Assembly: GCA_937898895.1 (NCBI GenBank)
Contig: CALDKL010000592.1
Coordinates: forward strand, 1 to 9,737
Length of the DNA: 9,737 nucleotides
Direction: 5' to 3'
Source of the DNA: an uncultured Verrucomicrobiae bacterium
Lineage (GTDB): Bacteria; Verrucomicrobiota; Verrucomicrobiia; Verrucomicrobiales; DEV007
Part shown: piece after piece, positions 1 to 6,237 of the stretch
Numbering within the stretch: the stretch's first letter is position 1
Layout: the number at the start of each line of letters is the position of its first letter
Translations under genes and position numbers: made by a program
Notes under the pieces: model-generated
What the model was told of the DNA's origin: nothing
Seen by the model: the letters and a program-made list of their open reading frames with translations, nothing else
Database searches by the model: none

Positions 1-2
1 GG

Positions 3-1193
3 CCCTCAGCCCTGAGCTATGAGGATCGCCTCCGGGCTAGTCAGGGGTTCTGTCGCGCCATCGCCCGCGATCTCCCTGCCACAGGATTTTCTGGCCATGC
101 CATGGAGATCGGACACGACTTCATCGAGCATCGGCTTCACCCGCTGCAGGACACTCTCAACGCCAACCGCCCCGCCGAGGCTGCCCTGCCCCACCTCGCC
201 GCCCTCGTCTGCTTTTCTCTCTTCGACCTCGCCACCCACGACGCCTTTGCGAAGCTCCACGACCGACCTGTCTACGCGACCTACGGACCCGAGTTCCTCT
301 CGCGCGACCTCGCAGCCTTCCTCGAAGGCGACGCGGATTTCCGAGGCAGGTATCCCGTCGATTTCCTGGAGAACCGAGTGCCAACCCGCCTCCCCGTGTG
401 GCATCTCGTGGGCGGACTCGATCCGCTCGAACCCACCGACCTCACCGGGTCGGAACCCGACGACGGATATCCGGTCGTGCTCCGCGACTGGATTCGCGAG
501 GACGGACTCGACTGTCTCAAGATCAAGCTGCGCGGCAATGACGCCGCCTGGGATTTTGAGCGTCTTGTCAGGGTCGGGGCAATCGCACGCGAGATGGACG
601 TGACCTGGCTCACGGCCGACTTCAACTGCACCGTGACCGATCCGGCCTACGTCAACGAGATCCTCGACCGCCTCAAGAGCGACGACCCCGTCACCTGGCA
701 GAAGCTGCTTTACGTCGAGCAACCCTTCCCCTACGATCTCGAGGCAAACCGCATCGATGTGCGCAGCGTCAGTGCTCGCAAGCCGCTCTTCATGGACGAG
801 AGCGCCCACGATTGGAGGTTTGTCAGGCTTGGGCGCGAGCTGGGCTGGTCCGGAGTCGCCCTGAAGACCTGCAAGACCCAGACCGGAGCGCTCCTCAGTC
901 TTTGCTGGGCAAAGGTCCGGGGCATGACCCTGATGGTGCAGGATCTCAGCAATCCCATGCTCGCACAGATTCCCCATTTCCTCCTCGCCGCCCACGCTGG
1001 CACGATCATGGGGGTGGAGTCGAACGGCATGCAGTTCTCGCCCGAGGCGAGCGCACCCGAGCGGTGCGTCCATCCGGGTCTCTACCGGAGGAAAGAGGGT
1101 GTGCTCGACGGCTCGACCCTGTCCGGTCCGGGCTTCGGCTACCGCCTTGACGAGATTGTGCGCGAACTTCCGGAACCGGTTTTTGTATCCTGA
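3..1193 (+). CDS. Enolase-superfamily enzyme, muconate-cycloisomerase type (5' end outside window)
   Basis: The frame is open from the window edge (codon at 3) to the TGA at 1191-1193, giving 396 visible residues. The codons before the first in-frame ATG at 102 (for example SYEDRLRASQGFCRAIARD) read like real protein from the N-terminal cap domain, so 102 is probably not the start. Counting from that ATG, enolase-superfamily landmarks occur in barrel order: the K-x-K pair in CLKIKLRG (K140, K142), metal ligands in TADFN (D173) and YVEQPF (E206), then FMDES (D232), then a strand-six lysine in ALKTCK (K255 or K258). Lysines on both barrel sides are typical of the muconate lactonizing/dipeptide epimerase subgroup, whose members abstract a proton alpha to a carboxylate. 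About 25-30 extra residues lie between the helix ending near residue 55 and the barrel, compared with common members as I recall them. The substrate cannot be read from sequence; sugar-acid dehydratase, cycloisomerase or epimerase are all possible. No signal peptide can be judged because the N-terminus is missing. Confidence 0.85.
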   Translation, partial: PSALSYEDRLRASQGFCRAIARDLPATGFSGHAMEIGHDFIEHRLHPLQDTLNANRPAEAALPHLAALVCFSLFDLATHDAFAKLHDRPVYATYGPEFLSRDLAAFLEGDADFRGRYPVDFLENRVPTRLPVWHLVGGLDPLEPTDLTGSEPDDGYPVVLRDWIREDGLDCLKIKLRGNDAAWDFERLVRVGAIAREMDVTWLTADFNCTVTDPAYVNEILDRLKSDDPVTWQKLLYVEQPFPYDLEANRIDVRSVSARKPLFMDESAHDWRFVRLGRELGWSGVALKTCKTQTGALLSLCWAKVRGMTLMVQDLSNPMLAQIPHFLLAAHAGTIMGVESNGMQFSPEASAPERCVHPGLYRRKEGVLDGSTLSGPGFGYRLDEIVRELPEPVFVS

Positions 1194-1200
1194 CAAACCT

Positions 1201-1803
1201 ATGAACCAGTTGATGAAACTCTCCGCAGTCCTACTGACCGGAGTTCTCGCTGCGGCGACCGTCCCGGCAGGCGAATCCAGCTTCCGGGATGCCTTTGTTG
1301 CCTCCGCCCCCGTGCCCGAGCGCCGTGCCATGCGAGGCGATTGGAACATCGCCGAGGGCGTTGCCCGCTGCACTCAAGACGATTTGCTCTACAAAAAGTA
1401 CAAGAATCACGGTCCGATCCTGTTTTATGATTTCCCGACGACGGATGCGACCTTTCGCTGTGTTGTGAAACCCACGGGTTGCCAGTCCCTCGTCTTCACG
1501 CTGAACGGCACGGGTGGCCATGTCTTCCGTTTGATCGCGCGGGCGAAGGGAACCACCTTGCTCGCCTTTCCACCCGATTCGGAAAAACCGGTCGAGACCG
1601 GGAGCCGACCGGAATGGAAGCTGCGCGAAGGCGAATGGACGGAGATCGTGGTGACGCTGAAGGGGAGCAAGGCCATCGTGTCCCTGGCAGGCCGTGAGCC
1701 GATCACCGTCGAGCACGACACCTATGGCACCCCGAAGGTCAATTTCAGTGTCGGGTTCGCCTTTGGAACGCTCGAAGTGAAGGGCATCGAGGTCGCGAAG
1801 TGA
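1201..1803 (+). CDS. Small exported protein, DUF1080/LamG-like beta-sandwich
   Basis: This encodes 200 residues. The N-terminus (MNQLMKLSAVLLTGVLAAAT) has a basic residue followed by a hydrophobic stretch and small residues, as in a Sec signal peptide, with cleavage likely near VPAGES. The rest is one domain of alternating strands: RGDWNIAEGVARC near 45-57, then ATFRCVVKP, SLVFTLNG, HVFRLIAR, then WTEIVVTLKGSKAIVSLAGRE near 146-166, ending GTLEVKGIEVAK. The pattern (a WNI/G-V segment, a W-T-x-I-V-V-T-L-K-G-S strand, a closing L-E-V-K-G-I strand) resembles concanavalin-like DUF1080 (3-keto-disaccharide hydrolase/laminarin-binding type) domains, but I see no catalytic signature. The same frame is open upstream to 1099, but that stretch overlaps the preceding gene and lacks hydrophobic leader character, so the ATG at 1201 is chosen. 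It sits 7 bases after the enolase-like gene, suggesting co-transcription. No close Shine-Dalgarno is seen. The function is unknown; it could bind or process carbohydrate in the periplasm. Confidence 0.82.
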   Translation: MNQLMKLSAVLLTGVLAAATVPAGESSFRDAFVASAPVPERRAMRGDWNIAEGVARCTQDDLLYKKYKNHGPILFYDFPTTDATFRCVVKPTGCQSLVFTLNGTGGHVFRLIARAKGTTLLAFPPDSEKPVETGSRPEWKLREGEWTEIVVTLKGSKAIVSLAGREPITVEHDTYGTPKVNFSVGFAFGTLEVKGIEVAK

Positions 1804-1893
1804 CCGCCGGGGATCGGAGCAGAATCCGGAGATGGCGCTTGCGCGGATGATTTGTCCGTTGCCTCGGGCGGCAGAAGTTCGCAAACTCTCCCC

Positions 1894-3051
1894 ATGAAAC
1901 CTCTGCGCTGGTTCGTCGTCCTGTTGCTCTCCGCTTCTCTCCCCTCGTTTGCAGATCCGCCGACAGCCCCGGCCGGAGTCGGGGCCGGAATCCGCGCGAA
2001 GTTGGAGGCGGAGATCGCCGCGCACCATGCGGCCGGAGTCGTGACCCTGGTGCTCCGTGACGGGAAGACGATCCACCACGATGCCATCGGCATGGCCGAC
2101 TGTGAGAAACAGGTCGCAATGACGGAGGACCGAGTTTTCTGGATTGCCTCCATGACGAAATCGATCAGTGTCACGGCCATCATGACCCTGGTCGACGAGG
2201 GCAAATTGAACCTCGACCTTCCCGCCTCGACCTGGCTGCCGGAATGGAAAGGGACTGCGCTCGCAAATGGGGCGGCACCCTCTCGGGCGATCACCTTGCG
2301 GGATCTGATGTCGCATACCTCGGGTCTGGCCTTTCCCCCACGCAAGCCGACGGACGGTGCTCAATCCCTGCGCGGATACGCGGCCGATCTGGTGAAGGCC
2401 CCTCTCGCCTTCGAACCGGGTTCAGCTTACGAATACGGCTTCGGAATCACCGTGGCCGGCCGCATCGCCGAGATTGCCAGCGGCAAGCCCTTTGATGTGT
2501 TTGTGCAGGAACGGATCCTCGATCCGCTCAGGATGAAAGACACTTCCTTTCACCCCGATGATCGTCTCCGCACCCGCTTTGCCAAGACCTACAAGACCGC
2601 AGAGGAAGGCAGCGGACTGGTTGCAGCCTACAACCCCTTTGTCACCCCGGATGCCTCCATCCGGAGGATGACAGAGCCATCGGGCGGACTGTTCTCCACC
2701 GCTGCGGATCTGGCAACGTTCTACCAAATGATCCTCGATAAAGGAGTCTTCGAAGGCCGGCGCATTGTGTCGGCGGCTTCCGTTGCAGAGATGACAAAAC
2801 CGCATACTGCGGGCGGGAAGCTCCTGAATTACGGTCTCGGCTGGCAGTGCAACCAAGAGGAAAAATCCCTCGTTTCCGGTGCTTCGCCGCGATCCTTCGG
2901 GCACGGGGGAGCCTTCGGCACCCATGGCTGGATCGATCCCGAACAAGATCTCGTCGTCATTTGCCTGGTGCAGAATGTCCTCGTGAAGGATGGCGACCGG
3001 GTGAGAAGGTCCTTTCACGAATCGATCTTCGGCCCCTTGAGGAAACCGTGA
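1894..3051 (+). CDS. Exported serine hydrolase, beta-lactamase/family VIII esterase fold
   Basis: This encodes 385 residues. A signal peptide is evident (MKPLRWFVVLLLSASLPSFA, cleavage probably after residue 20). The S-x-x-K nucleophile motif is SMTK (S86, K89) within WIASMTKSISVTA. LMSHTSG near 138-144 and EPSGGLFSTAADLATFY near 261-277 are typical of this fold. The second motif is Y181-G-F within AYEYGFGITVAGRIAEI, in place of the Y-x-N of class C beta-lactamases, with Y181 the likely general base. The third motif is GHGGAFGTHGWIDPE (336-350), in place of KTG. This set fits family VIII carboxylesterases and related transpeptidase-like hydrolases rather than a true beta-lactamase. Expected substrates are esters or D-amino-acid peptides; the exact one is unknown. 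The length of about 385 is normal. An in-frame TTG at 1852 would add 14 residues ahead of the basic signal-peptide start, so ATG 1894 is preferred. It lies 90 bases after the previous gene. Confidence 0.88.
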   Translation: MKPLRWFVVLLLSASLPSFADPPTAPAGVGAGIRAKLEAEIAAHHAAGVVTLVLRDGKTIHHDAIGMADCEKQVAMTEDRVFWIASMTKSISVTAIMTLVDEGKLNLDLPASTWLPEWKGTALANGAAPSRAITLRDLMSHTSGLAFPPRKPTDGAQSLRGYAADLVKAPLAFEPGSAYEYGFGITVAGRIAEIASGKPFDVFVQERILDPLRMKDTSFHPDDRLRTRFAKTYKTAEEGSGLVAAYNPFVTPDASIRRMTEPSGGLFSTAADLATFYQMILDKGVFEGRRIVSAASVAEMTKPHTAGGKLLNYGLGWQCNQEEKSLVSGASPRSFGHGGAFGTHGWIDPEQDLVVICLVQNVLVKDGDRVRRSFHESIFGPLRKP

Positions 3052-3105
3052 TTGGGGCCACCATCCGATGGCAATGATCGGATCGATCTGCCTTCACCCA
3101 AATAC

Positions 3106-3627
3106 ATGTCACCGACCTTCCTCGTCATCATGGGCGTATCCGGATGTGGCAAGACCACTGTCGCTGGACTCGTCGCGGAAACAATCGACGGTGTTTTCCT
3201 CGAAGGGGATTCTTTCCACCCGCCGGAAAACAAGTCGAAAATGGGCATGGGAATTCCTCTGACTGATGAGGACCGCTGGCCTTGGTTGGACAGGCTCATC
3301 ACCGAGACCAAAGTGGTGCTCGCGACCCGGAGAAGCGCGGTCCTTGCCTGTTCAGCTCTGAAGGAACGCTATCGGGAACGGCTCTTCAAACCCTTCTCGC
3401 GGCACCACCTTGTCTACCTCTGCGGCAGCTACGATCTCATCAAAGGTCGCATGGATGCGCGGGAGCACGAGTACATGACTTCAACGCTTTTGAAAAGCCA
3501 GTTTGAGATTCTCGAAGAGCCGACACCGAGGCCCGACGTTCTCATTCTTTCAATCGAAGAGAGTCCCGTAGCACTCGCCGAGAGAATCGTGAGCTGGCTC
3601 GGAGAGGTCACCCCGGCTTCGATCTGA
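3106..3627 (+). CDS. gntK: Gluconokinase
   Basis: This encodes 173 residues, the usual length for bacterial GntK/IdnK. The enzyme phosphorylates D-gluconate with ATP to 6-phosphogluconate, feeding the pentose phosphate or Entner-Doudoroff routes in the cytoplasm. Seen: a P-loop GVSGCGKTT (10-18); the family hallmark EGDSFHPPENKSKM (33-46) followed by G-x-PL-x-DEDR-x-PWL (49-61); ACSALKERYRERL (81-93), the conserved ACSALK-x-x-YR block; and GRMDAREHEYMTSTLLKSQF with LEEP to about 139, the R-x-x-H-F-M/LL-x-SQF-x-x-LE-P region with small changes (EYM where HFM is common). The frame is open back to a TTG at 3052 directly after the previous stop, but those 18 residues precede the normal P-loop distance, so ATG 3106 is preferred. 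The gap to the upstream gene is 54 bases and the downstream glycosyltransferase starts 6 bases after the stop. No gluconate permease or dehydrogenase is visible nearby. Confidence 0.95.
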   Translation: MSPTFLVIMGVSGCGKTTVAGLVAETIDGVFLEGDSFHPPENKSKMGMGIPLTDEDRWPWLDRLITETKVVLATRRSAVLACSALKERYRERLFKPFSRHHLVYLCGSYDLIKGRMDAREHEYMTSTLLKSQFEILEEPTPRPDVLILSIEESPVALAERIVSWLGEVTPASI

Positions 3628-3633
3628 GCAACC

Positions 3634-4584
3634 ATGGGACGCATCCTCTTTATCCGGGGCGGAGCGGTGGGAGATTTCATCCTCACGATGCCATCCTTGC
3701 GCCTGGTGCGTGAAACGTTGCCGGACAATCAAATCGAAATTCTCGGCTATCCATCCATCGCTGCGCTGGCAAAAGCGGCGGGCTTGGCGGATCACGTCCG
3801 AGCGCTCGAAGATCCCCGATTGGCCACATTTTTTGTTCCGCGAGCCAATCTCGATTCGGAATGGTGCGGCTATCTCGCGGGCTTCGATGTCGTCGTGAGT
3901 TGTCTCTACGATCCGGACGGGTTTTTTGCGGAGAACCTCCGCGTGGCAGGGGTGCGGACCTTGCTCACCTGTCCCTATCGTCCCGACGAGACTCCTCCTC
4001 ATGTGCCCGCCGCCGTACAATTTGCGCAACCGCTCCAGTCTCTCGGCTTGTTTCTCGAGGATGCAGCTCTCTCCCTTTCCTACGCCCCCCCATCACGCGA
4101 AATTGGGGCACTCGTGCCGAATATCGAAAGTGCCCCGATCCTCGCCGTGCATCCTGGGAGCGGCAGCCCACGAAAGAACTGGAGTCACAAGGGATGGATC
4201 GAAGTGCTCTCGGCCCTGCACGGCGACTGTCCGGATCGTCAATTTCTGATCACCAGTGGCGAGGCGGAAACGGAAACGATTGGTCCCTTTCTCGAAGAAA
4301 TGAAGTCTGCGGGCCTGCCCTATCACCACCTTGCGAATCTTCCCCTTACCGATCTGGCCGCTCTCTACGCTCACGTAGAGGGTTTTCTCGGGCACGATAG
4401 CGGACTGTCTCACCTCGCAGCCAGTGCCGGAGCCAAAGGTGTCCTCCTCTTCGGCCCGACCGAGCCAGGCATCTGGGCTCCGGTTTCCCGGCGAGTTCGA
4501 GTGCTCCGCGCTTCGGATCAGAGTCTCGCGAGCCTCTCCTCCAAGAAGGTTCTGGAAGCGGCTCGCGAGTTATTCACGGAATAG
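3634..4584 (+). CDS. Family 9 glycosyltransferase (heptosyltransferase-like)
   Basis: This encodes 316 residues, within the normal range for family 9 glycosyltransferases (GT-B fold), which include the ADP-heptose:LPS heptosyltransferases of the inner face of the cytoplasmic membrane. The N-terminal domain opens with ILFIRGGAVGDFILTMPSLR (4-23), the G-x-x-GD-x-x-x-x-P-x-x acceptor-side signature. The C-terminal nucleotide-sugar domain has HPGSGSPRKNW (173-183), GHDSGLSHLAAS (253-264) and FGPTEPGIWAP (273-283), all typical. Donor and acceptor cannot be assigned. It may act on LPS core or another surface glycan, and the gene stands alone rather than in a recognisable LPS cluster. Start ATG 3634 follows gntK by only 6 bases, so the two are probably co-transcribed and translationally close, without a clear Shine-Dalgarno. 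The last codons and TAG stop lie inside the left arm of a long inverted repeat (4566-4642). Confidence 0.92.
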   Translation: MGRILFIRGGAVGDFILTMPSLRLVRETLPDNQIEILGYPSIAALAKAAGLADHVRALEDPRLATFFVPRANLDSEWCGYLAGFDVVVSCLYDPDGFFAENLRVAGVRTLLTCPYRPDETPPHVPAAVQFAQPLQSLGLFLEDAALSLSYAPPSREIGALVPNIESAPILAVHPGSGSPRKNWSHKGWIEVLSALHGDCPDRQFLITSGEAETETIGPFLEEMKSAGLPYHHLANLPLTDLAALYAHVEGFLGHDSGLSHLAASAGAKGVLLFGPTEPGIWAPVSRRVRVLRASDQSLASLSSKKVLEAARELFTE

Positions 4585-4642
4585 AAGAAGAGAGGATTTT
4601 TTGGAAGGAAATAAGAATCTTCTTCTGTTCGTGAATAACTCG
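4566..4642. repeat. Long imperfect inverted repeat at the 3' end of the glycosyltransferase gene
   Basis: The left arm (4566-4590, beginning CGAGTTATTCACG) and the reverse complement of the right arm (4619-4642) match at 23 positions, with one extra base (G in 4578-4579) and one T/C difference that would be a G-U wobble in RNA. The loop is about 28 bases and holds a run of six T (4597-4602). The TAG stop (4582-4584) lies inside the left arm. It could act as a transcript 3' end or processing hairpin between the convergent genes. No U-tract follows the stem on either strand, so a classical intrinsic terminator is not supported. A small repeated element or an inverted local duplication of the gene end is the alternative. 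Confidence 0.75.
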
Positions 4643-4718
4643 GAAGAAGTTGCGTAACCCGTTGATTCAGACAGATGCCAGAATCAAATCGCTGGTTCAA
4701 TAACCTGGCTGAGTCGTG

Positions 4719-4742
4719 GCGAAGAAGTGATCTCTTGTTCGC
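4719..4742. repeat. Short hairpin in the convergent spacer
   Basis: GCGAAGAAG (4719-4727) and CTTGTTCGC (4734-4742) pair over 9 positions with one mismatch around a loop of six bases. No T-run follows on either strand. It may help end transcription of the converging genes or be chance; the evidence is only the pairing. Confidence 0.4.
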
Positions 4743-4744
4743 AA

Positions 4745-4812
4745 ATTGGAAAGTTCTTCAGGGATGCTCCCAGTTGTTCACGGGTTTTTCACGGAATTGA
4801 AAGGTTCTTCAG
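4745..4812. repeat. 17 bp direct repeat spanning the lpd stop codon
   Basis: ATTGGAAAGTTCTTCAG (4745-4761) and ATTGAAAGGTTCTTCAG (4796-4812) agree at 15 of 17 positions and start 51 bases apart. The second copy contains the lpd stop codon (4809-4811, read on the minus strand), so the first resembles a displaced copy of the gene end. Between them lie TTCACGGG (4777-4784) and TTCACGGA (4788-4795), a second short repeat pair. The spacer 4585-4808 holds no credible gene. Confidence 0.6.
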
Positions 4813-6218
4813 ATGTGGATGGCGTGCCCGAAGGCATCGCTGGTCGCTTCGTGAATCGCCTCGGATAGAGTCGGATGGGCGTGGATCGTGTTTTCGAGTT
4901 CTTCGTAGGTTGCCTCGAGTGTGATGGCGAGTCCCATCTCGGCGATGAGTTCGGTGGCTTCGGATCCGATGATGTGGGCTCCGAGGAGTTCACCGTATGT
5001 TTCGCCATAGATCAGCTTTACGAAGCCTTCTGACTCTCCCGCAGCGAGAGCGCGTCCGCTCGCCTGAAAAGGGAATTTGCCGACCTTGTAGGCGATGCCC
5101 TGTTCTTTGCAGGCCCGCTCGGTCAGCCCGATGCTCGCGACCTCGGGATGGCAGTAGGTGCAGCCGGGAAAGAGGCCGACTTTTCTGCTCTTGTGTTTGG
5201 GATCGAACATCGATTCCACCGCATGGATGGCCTCGAAGCTGGCAACATGGGCGAGCCAGGGGGGGCCGATGAGGTCGCCTGCGGCAGATACGCCGGGCAG
5301 GTTGGTCTGGTAACGATCATTCGTTTTGACGAAACCACGGTCGGTAAGTTCGAGCGTTTCACAACCGCCGGGGAGGATCGCGCCGACTCCGACGGCGACG
5401 AGGACGACATCCGCTTTGAGGACGACGGGATTCCCGCCTTTGGCTGGTTCCACAGTGAGTTCGACTCCGTTTTCGCCGACCTTGGCCGCACTGGTCCTGG
5501 TGGCGAGGTGGAACTGGATACCCTGCTTTTTGAAGGACTTCTCAAGTGTCTGGCTGATTTCGGTGTCTTCGACGGGAAGGAGGTGGTCCATCATCTCGAT
5601 GATGGTCACTTTCGTGCCGAAGGCGTTGTAGAAATACGCGAATTCGACACCGATGGCACCGGCACCGATGATGAGCATTTCCTTGGGTTGCTCGGCGAGC
5701 AGCATGGCCTCGCGGGCACCGAGGACACGCTTGCCGTCGAATTTCAGAAAGGGCAGATCGCGGGCTTTGCAGCCGGTCGCGAGGAGGACATTCTTTGCAT
5801 CGTGGGTCTCGGTCTTGCCTTCGGCGTTGGTCACGGACACCCGGCTGCCGCCGGAGGGACTAGTTCCGGCAAGGGCCCCGGTGCCGCGAAGGTAGTCGAT
5901 CTTGTTTTTCTTGAAGAGGAATTCGATGCCGCCGGCAAGCTTGTCGGAGACCTTGCGGGAGCGGCCGATGACTTTCGACCAGTCGAAGCTCAGATTGTCG
6001 AAGCTCAGGCCGAACTCGGCGGCCTTGTCGCGCATCGTCAGATACATGTCGGCGTTCTTGATGAGAGCCTTGGTCGGGATACAACCCCAGTTGAGACAGG
6101 TGCCGCCGGCGCGGTCGTTCTCGATGCAGGCGACTTTTTTGCCGAGTTGGGCGGCGCGGATGGCACCGACGTAGCCGGCAGGTCCGCCACCAATGACGAT
6201 GAGATCGTAGGAAGCCAT
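4809..6218 (-). CDS. lpdA: Dihydrolipoyl dehydrogenase (E3)
   Basis: This encodes 469 residues, normal for E3. The flavoprotein reoxidises the dihydrolipoyl group on E2 and passes electrons through FAD to NAD+. Seen in order: the FAD-binding IGGGPAGYVGAI (9-20); the redox-active disulfide GGTCLNWGCIPTK (C41, C46); the NAD-binding IIGAGAIGVEFAYFY (183-197); the second FAD contact SAAGDLIGPPWLAHVASFE (311-329); and the dimer-interface catalytic pair in HAHPTLSE (H448, E453). The final residues are GHAIHI. The start is ATG 6218, 19 bases after the pdhC stop; the upstream stretch is pyrimidine-rich (TTATTCTTCTT) with no Shine-Dalgarno. As the last gene of a pdhA-pdhB-pdhC-lpd run, it most likely serves the pyruvate dehydrogenase complex. 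It could also be shared with 2-oxoglutarate dehydrogenase or glycine cleavage if the genome has no other copy. Confidence 0.97.
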   Translation of the reverse strand: MASYDLIVIGGGPAGYVGAIRAAQLGKKVACIENDRAGGTCLNWGCIPTKALIKNADMYLTMRDKAAEFGLSFDNLSFDWSKVIGRSRKVSDKLAGGIEFLFKKNKIDYLRGTGALAGTSPSGGSRVSVTNAEGKTETHDAKNVLLATGCKARDLPFLKFDGKRVLGAREAMLLAEQPKEMLIIGAGAIGVEFAYFYNAFGTKVTIIEMMDHLLPVEDTEISQTLEKSFKKQGIQFHLATRTSAAKVGENGVELTVEPAKGGNPVVLKADVVLVAVGVGAILPGGCETLELTDRGFVKTNDRYQTNLPGVSAAGDLIGPPWLAHVASFEAIHAVESMFDPKHKSRKVGLFPGCTYCHPEVASIGLTERACKEQGIAYKVGKFPFQASGRALAAGESEGFVKLIYGETYGELLGAHIIGSEATELIAEMGLAITLEATYEELENTIHAHPTLSEAIHEATSDAFGHAIHI

Positions 6219-6237
6219 AAGAAGAATAAGATAAATG

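Noticed and set aside
1099..1200. N-terminal extension of the small exported protein into the preceding gene
   Set aside because: The extension overlaps conserved coding sequence of the enolase-like gene and would bury the signal peptide; ATG 1201 gives a normal leader.
6..1373. A 455-codon open frame on the minus strand
   Set aside because: It is antisense to the enolase-like gene and the start of the next gene, has low-complexity acidic and basic runs and no recognisable motifs, and is explained by high GC codon use on the other strand.
1971..2043. GGCCGGAGTCG occurring twice in the serine hydrolase gene
   Set aside because: It is an 11-base repeat in GC-rich coding sequence encoding Ala-Gly-Val both times; codon bias explains it.
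3052..3105. TTG start of gluconokinase directly abutting the previous stop
   Set aside because: It adds 18 residues without family similarity ahead of the P-loop; ATG 3106 gives the usual length. Translational coupling through this TTG cannot be excluded but is not needed.
4597..4602. Run of six T as the tail of an intrinsic terminator
   Set aside because: It lies in the loop of the inverted repeat and no stable GC stem directly precedes it on the plus strand.
4585..4808. Possible small gene, CRISPR or tRNA in the convergent spacer
   Set aside because: The repeats are too few and irregular for CRISPR, no cloverleaf is visible, and the short open frames here extend from neighbouring genes in wrong frames.
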